From an uncultured bacterium (GTDB lineage: Bacteria; Cyanobacteriota; Vampirovibrionia; Gastranaerophilales; Gastranaerophilaceae): DNA of 64,000 nt. Below the pieces are notes generated by a model that worked only from the letters and a program-made list of their open reading frames with translations, did no database searches and was not told the DNA's origin. Positions 17,910 through 26,339 of the stretch are shown in pieces. The stretch lies in NCBI GenBank assembly GCA_950022495.1, contig CATLLJ010000003.1, forward strand, positions 76,277 to 140,276, read 5' to 3'. Numbering within the stretch: position 1 is the first letter of the stretch; every line of letters begins with the position of its first letter. Both the position numbers and the translations under genes were made by a program.

Positions 17910-18620
17910 ATGATTATTAAGAAAAATAAGAAAAAAATAGTTGATGAGGGAGTGGAACAACAGGTTCCAAAACAAGATCAAGAACTTCAGGTCGAGTCTG
18001 AGCAAGAAGAAAAAGACATCGACTTATTTGACCTTGACAATATTGATTTTAAGCAGCGTCAAGAACGCCGTAAAGGTGATAGACGCCGTGGTTTTCGCAG
18101 AATTGATGATAGAAACTTGATATCAAGAGCGAGAGAGGAAGCTAATGCTATTCGTGAAGCTTCTGCAAAAGAAGGTTATAATGACGGAATAGCAGCTGCC
18201 AAGGAAGATATTCAATTTTTAAAAGATGCAATGGCTGAATTTTATAATGCTAAACAATTTGTATATGACAGTATTGCTCCCGATTTATTGGAAATAAGCG
18301 TTGATATTGCTAAAAAAATCATTAAAAAAGAATTGTCTGAAAATTCCGAAATATTACTTGAAAATATTAAAGAAATTCTGGCAGGACTATCAAAAGAAGA
18401 GTCTAAAATTGTTTTAAAAGTTAATCCTTCACAGGTTGATATGTTAAAACAAGAAATGCCCGAAGCTGTTAAAATGGCAGGCTTAGAGGCAAGGGTTCTC
18501 ATTGTTCCTGATGAAAATACAATGGAAGGCGGATGCATGGTTACGACAGACAACGGCGTAATTGATGCAACTATAGAAACACAATTGTCAATAATTACTA
18601 AAGCATTGAAGGAAGTGTAA
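17910..18620 (+). CDS. fliH: Flagellar export-apparatus stator FliH (SctL family)
   Basis: A 236-residue protein. The N-terminus is charged and Gln/Glu/Arg-rich; a helix follows with ASAKEGYNDGIAAAKED, the Gly-spaced region typical of FliH. The conserved C-terminal domain carries EISVDIAKKIIKKEL and later GGCMVTTDNGVIDATIETQL. FliH dimers bind the FliI ATPase and the C-ring. No fliI follows here; flhA overlaps by one base (TAATG). No ribosome site is seen, so translation is probably coupled to the preceding gene. Confidence 0.88.
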   Translation: MIIKKNKKKIVDEGVEQQVPKQDQELQVESEQEEKDIDLFDLDNIDFKQRQERRKGDRRRGFRRIDDRNLISRAREEANAIREASAKEGYNDGIAAAKEDIQFLKDAMAEFYNAKQFVYDSIAPDLLEISVDIAKKIIKKELSENSEILLENIKEILAGLSKEESKIVLKVNPSQVDMLKQEMPEAVKMAGLEARVLIVPDENTMEGGCMVTTDNGVIDATIETQLSIITKALKEV

Positions 18621-20716
18621 TGGCAGCACCGGAGGGAAATAACGCAAATCCATTAAGTGAAATATTTATGGCGTTATTCGTATTAGCGCTTATCTTAATC
18701 CTGCTTGTTGAATTACCAAGCTGGATTATGAACTGCTGTATTTGTTTAAATATTACTCTCGGTATTGTTCTTTTGATGTTCGCGTTATATGTACAAAAAA
18801 CACTGGAATTATCATCATTCCCATCAATTATTCTGATTGGTACAATGTTTCGTCTGGTACTATCCATTGCTTCAACCCGTTTGATTTTAGCCAAAGGGGA
18901 AGCCGGAGAGGTTATCCATGCTTTTGGAACATTCGTAACCGGCGGTAACATGGTTGTTGGCGGCGTAATTTTCTTAATTATTACGGTTGTACAGTTTATG
19001 GTAATCACAAAAGGTGCGGAACGTATTGCCGAAGTATCTGCCCGTTTTGCGTTAGACGCGATGCCTGGTAAACAAATGACCATTGACGCGGACTTTAACG
19101 CAGGATTGATATCACCTGAAGAAGCAACCAAAAAACGTGAAGACCTATCCAGAGAATCAAGTTTAATGGGTTCTATGGATGGTGCGATGAAGTTCGTAAA
19201 AGGGGATACCATTGCCGGTATTATTATTGTAATCATTAACATTGTAGGCGGATTATGCGTTGGATGTTTGATGAATCAAATGCAAATCGGTGATGCGGTT
19301 TCAAAATATACAGTATTAACAATTGGTGATGGTCTTGCATCACAGGTTCCATCTCTATTAATGTCAATTGCAGCCGGTATTTTCATGACACGAGCTTCTG
19401 CTGCAAGTCCATCATTAGGTTCTGATGTAACCGAACAGATTACAAGTAAGCCGTATGCGTTGTTTTTTGCAGCCGCATTCTTGCTTCTTTTAGCGGTAAC
19501 CGGTCCTATTACAGGTTTACCTTGGCTGCCGTTTTTGATATTTGCAGCCGGATTGTTTGTTGCAGGTTTTCAAGTTCTTATCAATGCCGATGTTCAATCT
19601 CAATTAGGACAATTGGAAAATGTTCGTCAAAATATGCAGGATCTTGTTAACCCTAACAGAATGTATGAACGTTTGGGTGTTGATATTTTAAGCTTGCAGG
19701 TAGGTTCAAACCTGCTTGTAATTGCTGACCCTGATCAAGAGGGTCAATTGCTTGCTAAAATTGCGGCTCTTCGTCAGAGAGTTACTGATGAACTCGGCTA
19801 TATTTTACCAAATATTCGTATTATGGATTCATCTGCCCTTGATGCTAATGAATACATGATTTCTATTCGTGGTAATACAGTGGCAACCGGTTATGTTTAT
19901 CCGGGTAAATTTATGGTAATTGCTGACCAGTGGGATTCTATGAAAAAAGAGGTTCCGGAAGATGCGATTATCGGTATTGACCCGACATATCAAACTCAGG
20001 CATACTGGATTACACAGGAAGATGCTAAATCTGCAAGACTTGTTACTGCTGTTGATGCAACTGACGTTATTGTTACCCACCTTCAAGAATGTGTAAGAAA
20101 ACATGTTGATGAAGTTATGACAAAAACTGACGTTCTTAAACTTATGGAACTTGTACGTTCACAGGATCCTACGCTTGTTAATGACTTAGTTCCGACAATT
20201 ATTTCTACAAGTGATTTGCGTAAGATTTTTGTCAACTTAATTAGAGAAAAAGTTTCAATAAAAGATATTATATTTGTATTTGAGCGGCTTTGTGACTATG
20301 CAAGATTTTCCAAAGAGCCGGATATTTTATCCGAACGTTTGAGAGCGGCATTAGGTCGTCAAATTTGTTTATCAAATGTTCAGGATGATAGAGTGCTGTA
20401 TGCTTTAACGTTGTCTCCTGAATGGGAAAAAACTCTGGATGACAGCTGTCAAAGAACAGAGCTTGGTACAATGTTTTTGCTTAATCCTGTTCAGGTTCAG
20501 GAACTTATTGAAACTACAGCTACAACATTGATGAGAGCACACCAAACCTGCGGGAAACAGCCTGTTGTTTTATGTTCTCCTAGAATTAGGCTTCCGTTGT
20601 ATCAACTTTTGGAACGTCATATTCCGACTATTGTTGTAATTTCTTATTCTGAATTAATTACGGATATCAAAGTTGAAGCAATAGATACTATCGGAGATGC
20701 GTATATTAGCGATTAA
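18620..20716 (+). CDS. flhA: Export-gate protein FlhA (SctV family)
   Basis: A 698-residue protein. The N-terminal half holds about eight membrane helices with the FHIPEP-family signature FPSIILIGTMFRLVLSIAST and the FHIPEP loop ALDAMPGKQMTIDADFNAG. The C-terminal half is the cytoplasmic nonamer-ring domain (REKVSIKDIIFVFERLCDYA). It forms the substrate gate of type III export. VITKGAERIAEVSARF reads somewhat more like injectisome SctV than the usual FlhA wording, but the neighbours fliE and fliF are flagellar. Its stop shares TTAA with the convergent gene. Confidence 0.92.
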   Translation: MAAPEGNNANPLSEIFMALFVLALILILLVELPSWIMNCCICLNITLGIVLLMFALYVQKTLELSSFPSIILIGTMFRLVLSIASTRLILAKGEAGEVIHAFGTFVTGGNMVVGGVIFLIITVVQFMVITKGAERIAEVSARFALDAMPGKQMTIDADFNAGLISPEEATKKREDLSRESSLMGSMDGAMKFVKGDTIAGIIIVIINIVGGLCVGCLMNQMQIGDAVSKYTVLTIGDGLASQVPSLLMSIAAGIFMTRASAASPSLGSDVTEQITSKPYALFFAAAFLLLLAVTGPITGLPWLPFLIFAAGLFVAGFQVLINADVQSQLGQLENVRQNMQDLVNPNRMYERLGVDILSLQVGSNLLVIADPDQEGQLLAKIAALRQRVTDELGYILPNIRIMDSSALDANEYMISIRGNTVATGYVYPGKFMVIADQWDSMKKEVPEDAIIGIDPTYQTQAYWITQEDAKSARLVTAVDATDVIVTHLQECVRKHVDEVMTKTDVLKLMELVRSQDPTLVNDLVPTIISTSDLRKIFVNLIREKVSIKDIIFVFERLCDYARFSKEPDILSERLRAALGRQICLSNVQDDRVLYALTLSPEWEKTLDDSCQRTELGTMFLLNPVQVQELIETTATTLMRAHQTCGKQPVVLCSPRIRLPLYQLLERHIPTIVVISYSELITDIKVEAIDTIGDAYISD

Positions 20717-21060
20717 TCTTTTTTCGGATAGAGTTCAGCCATTGTTTTTAGGTATTTATATATTGCTGATGCCGGACTGTATAATACGGTCTCATAATTT
20801 TGAGTAACATTATCTCTAATCAGTTTATTTCCAATTATAGCTTTTGTTTCAAAATCTCTGTCATATTCTCCTAATTCATTTTTATACAGGGAACTGACAT
20901 AAATATCAATTTTGTCTCTGTCATTTCCTATCTTGTCTGCTACTTTTATGAACTCGACCAGATCTTGGTCGCATAGGTCTTTATATGAGCCGCCGCCGTG
21001 AATGTTTAATTTTGCTCCAAATGCTGGACTATTTTGACAGAAATTAAGTTTGTTAATCAT
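20713..21060 (-). CDS. Small uncharacterised protein with N-terminal F-G motif
   Basis: A 115-residue protein. It begins MINKLNFCQNSPAFGAKLNI, and the remainder is a small mixed alpha/beta sequence with many charged residues. The N-terminus resembles that of the protein at 63196 (TQNFGMAMKI) and more loosely the hydrolase at 3065. No signal peptide or membrane segment. It lies convergent with flhA. Function unknown. Confidence 0.5.
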   Translation of the reverse strand: MINKLNFCQNSPAFGAKLNIHGGGSYKDLCDQDLVEFIKVADKIGNDRDKIDIYVSSLYKNELGEYDRDFETKAIIGNKLIRDNVTQNYETVLYSPASAIYKYLKTMAELYPKKD

Positions 21061-21146
21061 ATTATATCTCCGGTTGATTATACGTGTTATGTATTATAAT
21101 ATTGAATAGGAATATTTTTGCTAGGGGCATAATAAATTTTTACATA

Positions 21147-21353
21147 ATGAAACAACTGTTTTTATTTCTAATTAAAATATATCAATGGTTTTCAAAATTT
21201 ACACCTAAAGTGTGCAGATTTTATCCAACTTGTTCTGAGTATACAAAGCAGGCAATAGAAAAGTATGGAGTACTAAAAGGCGGTTGGCTTGGAATAAAAA
21301 GAATTTGCCGCTGCCACCCCGGAAATCCCGGCGGATATGATCCTGTACCATAG
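21147..21353 (+). CDS. yidD: Membrane-protein insertion efficiency factor YidD
   Basis: A 68-residue protein with the complete YidD pattern: amphipathic N-terminus, then [43 protein letters not shown]. YidD assists YidC-dependent membrane insertion. The ATG at 21147 gives the usual short protein; a longer reading from 21084 adds residues not found in the family. No yidC, rnpA or rpmH is adjacent, unlike the common arrangement. Confidence 0.93.
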   Translation: MKQLFLFLIKIYQWFSKFTPKVCRFYPTCSEYTKQAIEKYGVLKGGWLGIKRICRCHPGNPGGYDPVP

Positions 21354-22043
21354 TTATTTAACGTTTTTAACAATCCATTTAAAGTAATCAGCATCATTTT
21401 TTGCTTTACCGGCACAGGCAATACCGTTTAATTGACTTGATGATGATAAACTGCAGTATTGTTCATGCGTAAAGCTGGTTCCTTGACTTCCCATTGCTCT
21501 AAGTTCATTATCAAGAAATTCAAAAGCAAAAAGATCATATCCTAAGATATTTGGAGGTGTTTCTGCACCATTTATATCAACGAAAATCCATATATAAGGA
21601 TTAGATGGTACATTTGGCTGTTCAAATATTAATAGTGTTCCATCTAATAGTACAAGCTGTCCGTCATCAAAATATGTGTTGGCAATATTTGTACTTTTAT
21701 TTAGTGTTTTATATTTTAGTTTTGTCTGCGGAGTGTAACAAGTTTTTGTGGTAAAGCTCAAACCTGCTCCGCAATCAAGGGTTGAGTTTAAGTAATTTTT
21801 AAATGTTTTATAAAAGATGATTCCTTGATTTCTTGGATAACTATCGGGATCTGTTGGAACTTCATCTGCTTGCATGTGTTTGAAAACCTGCTGGATTGTT
21901 GAATATGATTTTAAAAATTGGCTGCGTAATTGATGAGCTTTATATGCAGTCATAAGATTTGGTATTGTTATGGCTGAAACTACTCCGATAACACCCAGTG
22001 TAATCAAAACTTCTGCAAGTGTAAATGCAAATTTTTTAAGCAT
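21354..22043 (-). CDS. Type IV pilin-like/pseudopilin protein
   Basis: A 229-residue protein starting MLKKFAFTLAEVLITLGVIGVV, a prepilin leader (cleavage before F) and the hydrophobic assembly helix with Glu at +5. A globular domain with a Cys pair follows. Prepilin peptidase would process it, and it would join a pilus or type II-like pseudopilus. AAGGAAATTT precedes the chosen ATG; the ten upstream residues of the longest reading have no ribosome site. It ends one base after yidD. Compare the poly-G-linked pilin at 40527. Confidence 0.85.
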   Translation of the reverse strand: MLKKFAFTLAEVLITLGVIGVVSAITIPNLMTAYKAHQLRSQFLKSYSTIQQVFKHMQADEVPTDPDSYPRNQGIIFYKTFKNYLNSTLDCGAGLSFTTKTCYTPQTKLKYKTLNKSTNIANTYFDDGQLVLLDGTLLIFEQPNVPSNPYIWIFVDINGAETPPNILGYDLFAFEFLDNELRAMGSQGTSFTHEQYCSLSSSSQLNGIACAGKAKNDADYFKWIVKNVK

Positions 22044-22106
22044 AAATTTCCTTTTATGTGCGGTATTTATCACAGAATAATTATATTATACACGTATAAT
22101 CAAAAT

Positions 22107-22340
22107 ATGCAAGATGAAAATATTTATAATCAAAAAGTAGCCAAAAATATTAGAATATTAAGGAAAAATCATAAATATTCTCAAGAGTATCTTGCAGAGC
22201 TTATAGATCGAACCAGAGAACATATAAACCGATTAGAGTCAGGTAAAGAATCAATAGGATTTACAACCTTTATAAAATTAGCACAGGTATTCGGCATTTC
22301 ATTGGATGAATTAGCCGGTTTTGATAAGAACAAAATCTAA
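22107..22340 (+). CDS. XRE-family helix-turn-helix regulator
   Basis: A 78-residue protein that is essentially one HTH_3 domain: IRILRKNHKYSQEYLAELI, DRTREHINRLESGKESI, then TFIKLAQVFGISLDELAGF. The start MQDENIYNQK at 22107 is preferred because upstream residues fall outside the domain. It is divergent from the pilin gene (64-base gap), so it could control that promoter, which is inference only. Confidence 0.85.
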   Translation: MQDENIYNQKVAKNIRILRKNHKYSQEYLAELIDRTREHINRLESGKESIGFTTFIKLAQVFGISLDELAGFDKNKI

Positions 22341-22355
22341 TGGATAAATGTTTTA

Positions 22356-22676
22356 TTATTTGCAGTGTTTTGTATCATAAGAGTTATTTTTATATCTGAA
22401 TGATACCCAGATACATCTGTAATTTCTATCAATATTACTTGCTTTTTCATTTACCTCTGTAGCTCCGAGATTATAAAGTTTTTGTTCTAATCTATCATAA
22501 TCAGAACTTCTTGTCGACATATATGTTGATTTATCCAGTGATAATCTGTATTTGCTATAATTTGCACATATTTGTTTCATTTTAGCTACATTGTTATTGT
22601 AATCGGAGGAAGCGAAAGCTTTTATACCGAATATGCTGGTAAATAATAAACTTATAACTAATATCTTTTTTGTCAT
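22356..22676 (-). CDS. Small secreted protein of unknown function
   Basis: A 106-residue protein starting MTKKILVISLLFTSIFGIKA with a clear Sec signal peptide (cleavage near AFA-SSD). The mature part is Tyr/Asn/Lys-rich with Cys residues at QICANY, YRCIW and the C-terminal KHCK. The start at 22676 is chosen because it places the signal at the N-terminus; a longer reading would overlap the radical-SAM gene upstream. Confidence 0.6.
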   Translation of the reverse strand: MTKKILVISLLFTSIFGIKAFASSDYNNNVAKMKQICANYSKYRLSLDKSTYMSTRSSDYDRLEQKLYNLGATEVNEKASNIDRNYRCIWVSFRYKNNSYDTKHCK

Positions 22677-22692
22677 TTTTTGAAGCCTTTCA

Positions 22693-23961
22693 TTAAATTT
22701 CGTATAAATACTCAACTACTTCTTTTAAAGAGTATATATTTTGCTGTACAAAGAACTCTTTTCCGGTTTGCTCTTTAACATAAGATAAAGTCTTACCGTC
22801 CAAAAAGTCTTCTGTATACGGGCGAAGCATAATAGATGGGATTACAACAATATCGCAATCTACATCTTTAACTGTTCTAATTAAATCATCCGTTGTGATT
22901 AGACCTGCAACGGTAATATCCTGCCCCCAGTAATTTGATTTTACAGGGCATGTTTTAACTTCAAGATTTTTTATTTTTGAAAGTTTTTCAGAAACCTCGT
23001 TAAGCATATTTTTTGCAGCGTAAGAGCAGGCGAAAATCATTTTGTACGGTTTTGAAACTGATTTTGGAAGTTTTAATTTATTGAAGTCATCCAGAGTTAT
23101 ACGCAGCGAACCGACACCGTCATCTAACTGGCAGAAATTTCCATAATATTTTGCCGGTGGAATTGGCTGATCTGCAAGCAGAAAGAATTCATCCGAGCAG
23201 CATACACGTTTGTATTTTGAAGCTATTTTAATAGTTTCTTCCGCACATTTTGCATCAACTCTTCTTAATTCTCCGTCCGGTCTAAATTGAGTTAATCCGA
23301 CAGGAACGATTGCAACTGATAAAACTGTATTTTTCAGCTTAGATAAATCCGAAAGAGTTCTATCTAATTCAGCACCATCATTTATTCCGGGGCATAAAAC
23401 AATCTGTGCATGGAACGGTATTTTGTTTTTTCTAAACCATTGAAGATTTTCAAGAGCTTTATCTGCATTAGGATTTCGTAGCATTTTAACCCTGAGTTCA
23501 GGATTTGTAGTATGTACAGAGACATAAAACGGACCTAAATGCATACGCTTAATTCTATCTTTGTCTTCTTCTTTTAAGTTTGTTAATGTTATATAGGTTC
23601 CTTGCAGATATGACAATCTGTAATCGTCATCTTTTACATATAGTGTGTCTCTCAAACCTTTTGGCTGCTGGTCGACAAAGCAGAATATGCAATGATTCAG
23701 GCAGGGTTTTACTCTGTCAAATACTGCACTTTCAAAGACTATCCCTAAATCATCATCATAATCTTTTTCAATTTCTATTTCTTCAATTTCGCCATTTTTC
23801 TTTTTAATTTCAATAGTAAGGAGTTCTGATTTCATGTAGAAATTATAATCAATCATATCCTGCATTTTACAGCCGTCAATTGATAAAATTTCGTCACCTT
23901 TTTCAATTTCCAGTTCTTCAGCTATGGAATTTTCCAGAACACTATCAACTAATGCGGGCAT
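22693..23961 (-). CDS. PDZ-radical SAM-DUF512 protein
   Basis: A 422-residue protein. A PDZ-like domain comes first (residues 1-70, GDEILSIDGCKMQDMIDYNF). A radical-SAM-like CxxxCxxC follows (CLNHCIFCFVDQ near residue 89). The C-terminal DUF512 region ends with YTEDFLDGKTLSYVK. This architecture is a known, widespread family of uncertain function, common in anaerobes and in Cyanobacteria. It overlaps the PadR-type gene by 17 bases, so the two are probably co-transcribed. Confidence 0.85.
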   Translation of the reverse strand: MPALVDSVLENSIAEELEIEKGDEILSIDGCKMQDMIDYNFYMKSELLTIEIKKKNGEIEEIEIEKDYDDDLGIVFESAVFDRVKPCLNHCIFCFVDQQPKGLRDTLYVKDDDYRLSYLQGTYITLTNLKEEDKDRIKRMHLGPFYVSVHTTNPELRVKMLRNPNADKALENLQWFRKNKIPFHAQIVLCPGINDGAELDRTLSDLSKLKNTVLSVAIVPVGLTQFRPDGELRRVDAKCAEETIKIASKYKRVCCSDEFFLLADQPIPPAKYYGNFCQLDDGVGSLRITLDDFNKLKLPKSVSKPYKMIFACSYAAKNMLNEVSEKLSKIKNLEVKTCPVKSNYWGQDITVAGLITTDDLIRTVKDVDCDIVVIPSIMLRPYTEDFLDGKTLSYVKEQTGKEFFVQQNIYSLKEVVEYLYEI

Positions 23962-24469
23962 TGTCTTTTTCTAATCCTTCCAACATTGAAATAAAATTAT
24001 TGTATTCACAAATTGTGTTATCCAGTACTATTCTTTGATAAAAATCTACAGGGGTATATTCATCATTTAGAATTCTTTCAGCATTAATTCTGTGTAGATA
24101 TGCATTTGATTTTATTTCTTCAAGCATTTCATTGCATTCATCTTTACTTAGAAAAGATGCACAACAGAGTTTTACTTTTGCGTCTGATAAAAATTGAAGC
24201 GGATTGCTTGAAAATTGTGATAATAATAATTTTTTTAATTCTCTAATACCGTCTTTGGTAATTGAATAAAACACTGATAGTTTTCCGCCATCAGACATTA
24301 TTTTTGAAGAACGTAAACAACCTCTTTTTTCTAATCTTACTAATGCAGGTTTTAGTGCTCCAAAGCTCGGAGTTGTAAATACTCTAAAACTCTCTTGAAT
24401 TCTTTTATGTATAGAGTACATTGTAAGGTCGTGTTTTAATAAAACATATAAAATCAATAATTCAATCAT
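23945..24469 (-). CDS. PadR-family transcriptional regulator
   Basis: A 174-residue protein. The N-terminal winged helix (ELLILYVLLKHDLTMYSIHK, then SFGALKPALVRLEKRGCL and VFYSITKDGIRELKKLL) is the PadR pattern. A helical C-terminal dimerisation domain follows. It overlaps the downstream DUF512 gene. The ligand and targets are not readable. Confidence 0.8.
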   Translation of the reverse strand: MIELLILYVLLKHDLTMYSIHKRIQESFRVFTTPSFGALKPALVRLEKRGCLRSSKIMSDGGKLSVFYSITKDGIRELKKLLLSQFSSNPLQFLSDAKVKLCCASFLSKDECNEMLEEIKSNAYLHRINAERILNDEYTPVDFYQRIVLDNTICEYNNFISMLEGLEKDNARIS

Positions 24470-24547
24470 ATTAGAAGAATACCATTAATAACTTAAATTC
24501 ACAAATATGTGTCAAATTATTTTTTGTTTAGTTTTAATACTTATGTT

Positions 24548-25360
24548 ATGAGAAATACACTTCCAAGATTAACTTTGCCATTAAAATTATGCAGAGGTTC
24601 TGTAGCAGACAGGCAGAGACAGGCAAGCCGTTTAGTAAATAAATTATTTAACAATATGCAGGGCGGTTTTAATAAATATGGCGAAATGCATGTGTCAAAA
24701 GTTCAGGAATATGTAGATGAGGTTCTCCCGGGAGCTTTTAATATTCAGGTTCGAGGAGGTTTTGAAGATAAAGACTTTACGGCAAGTAATGATATTTTTT
24801 ATTCATCTTTTAGTGATAAAGCAAAGCTAATGACAATTGAACTAGGGTCTAAGAAAAATAAAATTAAGCGGACAAATCTTATTGATATTATGCATGAATT
24901 CAGACATGTAGCAGATGTATTATTTAACCCTAAATATCTTGCAAGAAATGAGTATATGGTGAAATCCGGATTATATACCGATAGATTTGATAGATTGTAT
25001 GATAATGTTTTGTATAATATTGAAGATATAGAAACTAAAGCAGGCAGAAAAGCTGCTATTAAAAAAGTTGAGCATAAAGTTCGTAAATTTTTGCGTGGTA
25101 TGTCTGCAGAGGATAAAGTTAATTGTCTTCAAGACCTTCGTTACAGTTTAGAGACAGAAAATTCTGCATACACTACCCAGCAGAAAGTTGCAAAAAGACT
25201 GAAAAAGAAACGAATACAGGTTTCTGAGGATGATTTATTCAGATGGGATAAAGATTTTATGTTTGTTGAAAAAATCGATTTACTAAAACGTTTGGCATTT
25301 GAAATTATTCAAAAAGAAAGGCAAAAATTTGCCAGAAAGTTATTAAAAAAACAAAATTAA
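24548..25360 (+). CDS. Uncharacterised protein with HExxH (zincin-like) motif
   Basis: A 270-residue basic protein. The motif MHEFRHVADVLF near residue 115 is an HExxH zinc-peptidase-type site, with possible downstream Asp/Glu ligands that I cannot place confidently. The C-terminal third is Lys/Arg-rich and helical. No signal peptide. The ATG at 24548 is preferred to a GTG 13 codons earlier, though neither has a strong ribosome site. The family is not recognised, and one motif is not proof of a peptidase. Confidence 0.5.
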   Translation: MRNTLPRLTLPLKLCRGSVADRQRQASRLVNKLFNNMQGGFNKYGEMHVSKVQEYVDEVLPGAFNIQVRGGFEDKDFTASNDIFYSSFSDKAKLMTIELGSKKNKIKRTNLIDIMHEFRHVADVLFNPKYLARNEYMVKSGLYTDRFDRLYDNVLYNIEDIETKAGRKAAIKKVEHKVRKFLRGMSAEDKVNCLQDLRYSLETENSAYTTQQKVAKRLKKKRIQVSEDDLFRWDKDFMFVEKIDLLKRLAFEIIQKERQKFARKLLKKQN

Positions 25361-25460
25361 GTTATGTAAATTTATGGTTTAATTTTATCAAATATAAATA
25401 TTCACGACATTTATTGTCTGCGTAAATGATAATTTTATCAGTATGAAAGGAAGAAATATT

Positions 25461-25856
25461 ATGGTAGATGCAGTCTCAGCTCAACAGCCGTTAAAACCGT
25501 TTACAACAGTTATGTACACAACAAAAGATGGTGAACATGTTACAGCGACTAAAAAAGATGGTGTAGTTACATTGAATGGTGATAAAAACGGTATTCGTCA
25601 GATGCCGGTTGATGATTTTTTGACAAAAGAATTACCTGAAAATGTTGCAAATGTAAATTTAGAAAAATCTCCGGAAAAGGATACGCTTGAATTATCTGCA
25701 AAACCAGCAGAAGAAGCCTCTGCGGCTAAAGATGCTCCGGCAGTTGAAGAAGCTCCTAAAGCAGAACCTGTAAAAGCTGAAGTTAAAGCAGAGACAGATG
25801 CAAAAGTTTCTGAAGAACCGAAAGCCGAAGCTAAAAAGCTTGATGTTGCAGCTTAA
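25461..25856 (+). CDS. Small protein with Ala/Glu/Lys/Pro-rich tail
   Basis: A 131-residue protein. Residues 1-60 form a compact domain (MVDAVSAQQPLKPFTTVMY and KDGEHVTATKKDGVVTLNGD). From about residue 65 the tail is Ala/Glu/Lys/Pro-rich and disordered. The ATG at 25461 has AAGGAAG eight bases upstream, so it is preferred to 25443. No signal peptide, no known domain. It stands alone with its own terminator. Confidence 0.55.
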   Translation: MVDAVSAQQPLKPFTTVMYTTKDGEHVTATKKDGVVTLNGDKNGIRQMPVDDFLTKELPENVANVNLEKSPEKDTLELSAKPAEEASAAKDAPAVEEAPKAEPVKAEVKAETDAKVSEEPKAEAKKLDVAA

Positions 25857-25875
25857 ATAATAAATTTATATAAAT

Positions 25876-25905
25876 AAAAGAGCCTGTCACAGGGCTCTTT
25901 TTATT
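25876..25905 (+). terminator. Rho-independent terminator
   Basis: AAAGAGCC pairs with GGCTCTTT around CTGTCACAG, followed by T residues. It ends at the stop of the convergent gene and may serve both strands. Confidence 0.8.
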
Positions 25906-26303
25906 TATGGTCTGCATAATTTTTGATAAACATTTGATATAGATGTTCCTTGAACTATTGGCTGGAATTTAGCAAATCTGTTATAATCTCCTGATACGAA
26001 ATTCCCCTGATTATCGTAAGAGTCAATAACTCCTATTTTGTAAGTTTGTTTGCCGCAATCAATTGTATACTGTGCTAACGTATAAGAAATCTTTTTGCCG
26101 TTAACGGGTTCATATTGACCTTTATTGTAGGATTTTAATAAAAATGAAAATCCATAAATATCTTCAGCACCCATGATTCCGTCTTCATCAATGAAGCTGC
26201 TGTCTGATACTCTTTTCCAGCCGCTTTCTGCTGAATTTTCTGCACTGTATGCGATAACTGTAGATATAAATAAAATTATTGTTGTAAGTAGTAGTTTTTT
26301 CAT
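25905..26303 (-). CDS. Secreted surface-adhesin E-like protein
   Basis: A 132-residue protein with a Sec signal peptide (MKKLLLTTIILFISTVIAYS) and a mature domain starting with SGWKRVSDSSFIDEDGI. Conserved-looking Tyr/Trp/Asp positions and a Cys pair (IDCGKQTYK and QKLCRP) recall the Adhesin_E-type domain of outer-membrane proteins. This is a weak fold-level resemblance read by eye. It probably is exported to the periplasm or surface. The GT39-like gene lies 37 bases upstream. Confidence 0.5.
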   Translation of the reverse strand: MKKLLLTTIILFISTVIAYSAENSAESGWKRVSDSSFIDEDGIMGAEDIYGFSFLLKSYNKGQYEPVNGKKISYTLAQYTIDCGKQTYKIGVIDSYDNQGNFVSGDYNRFAKFQPIVQGTSISNVYQKLCRP

Positions 26304-26339
26304 AACTTTATTATACAGATTTTCTATTAAAAATCCAGA

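Noticed and set aside
18598-19242. A 214-residue minus-strand frame over flhA
   Set aside because: It opposes the membrane-helix region of a certain gene and is explained by its codon use.
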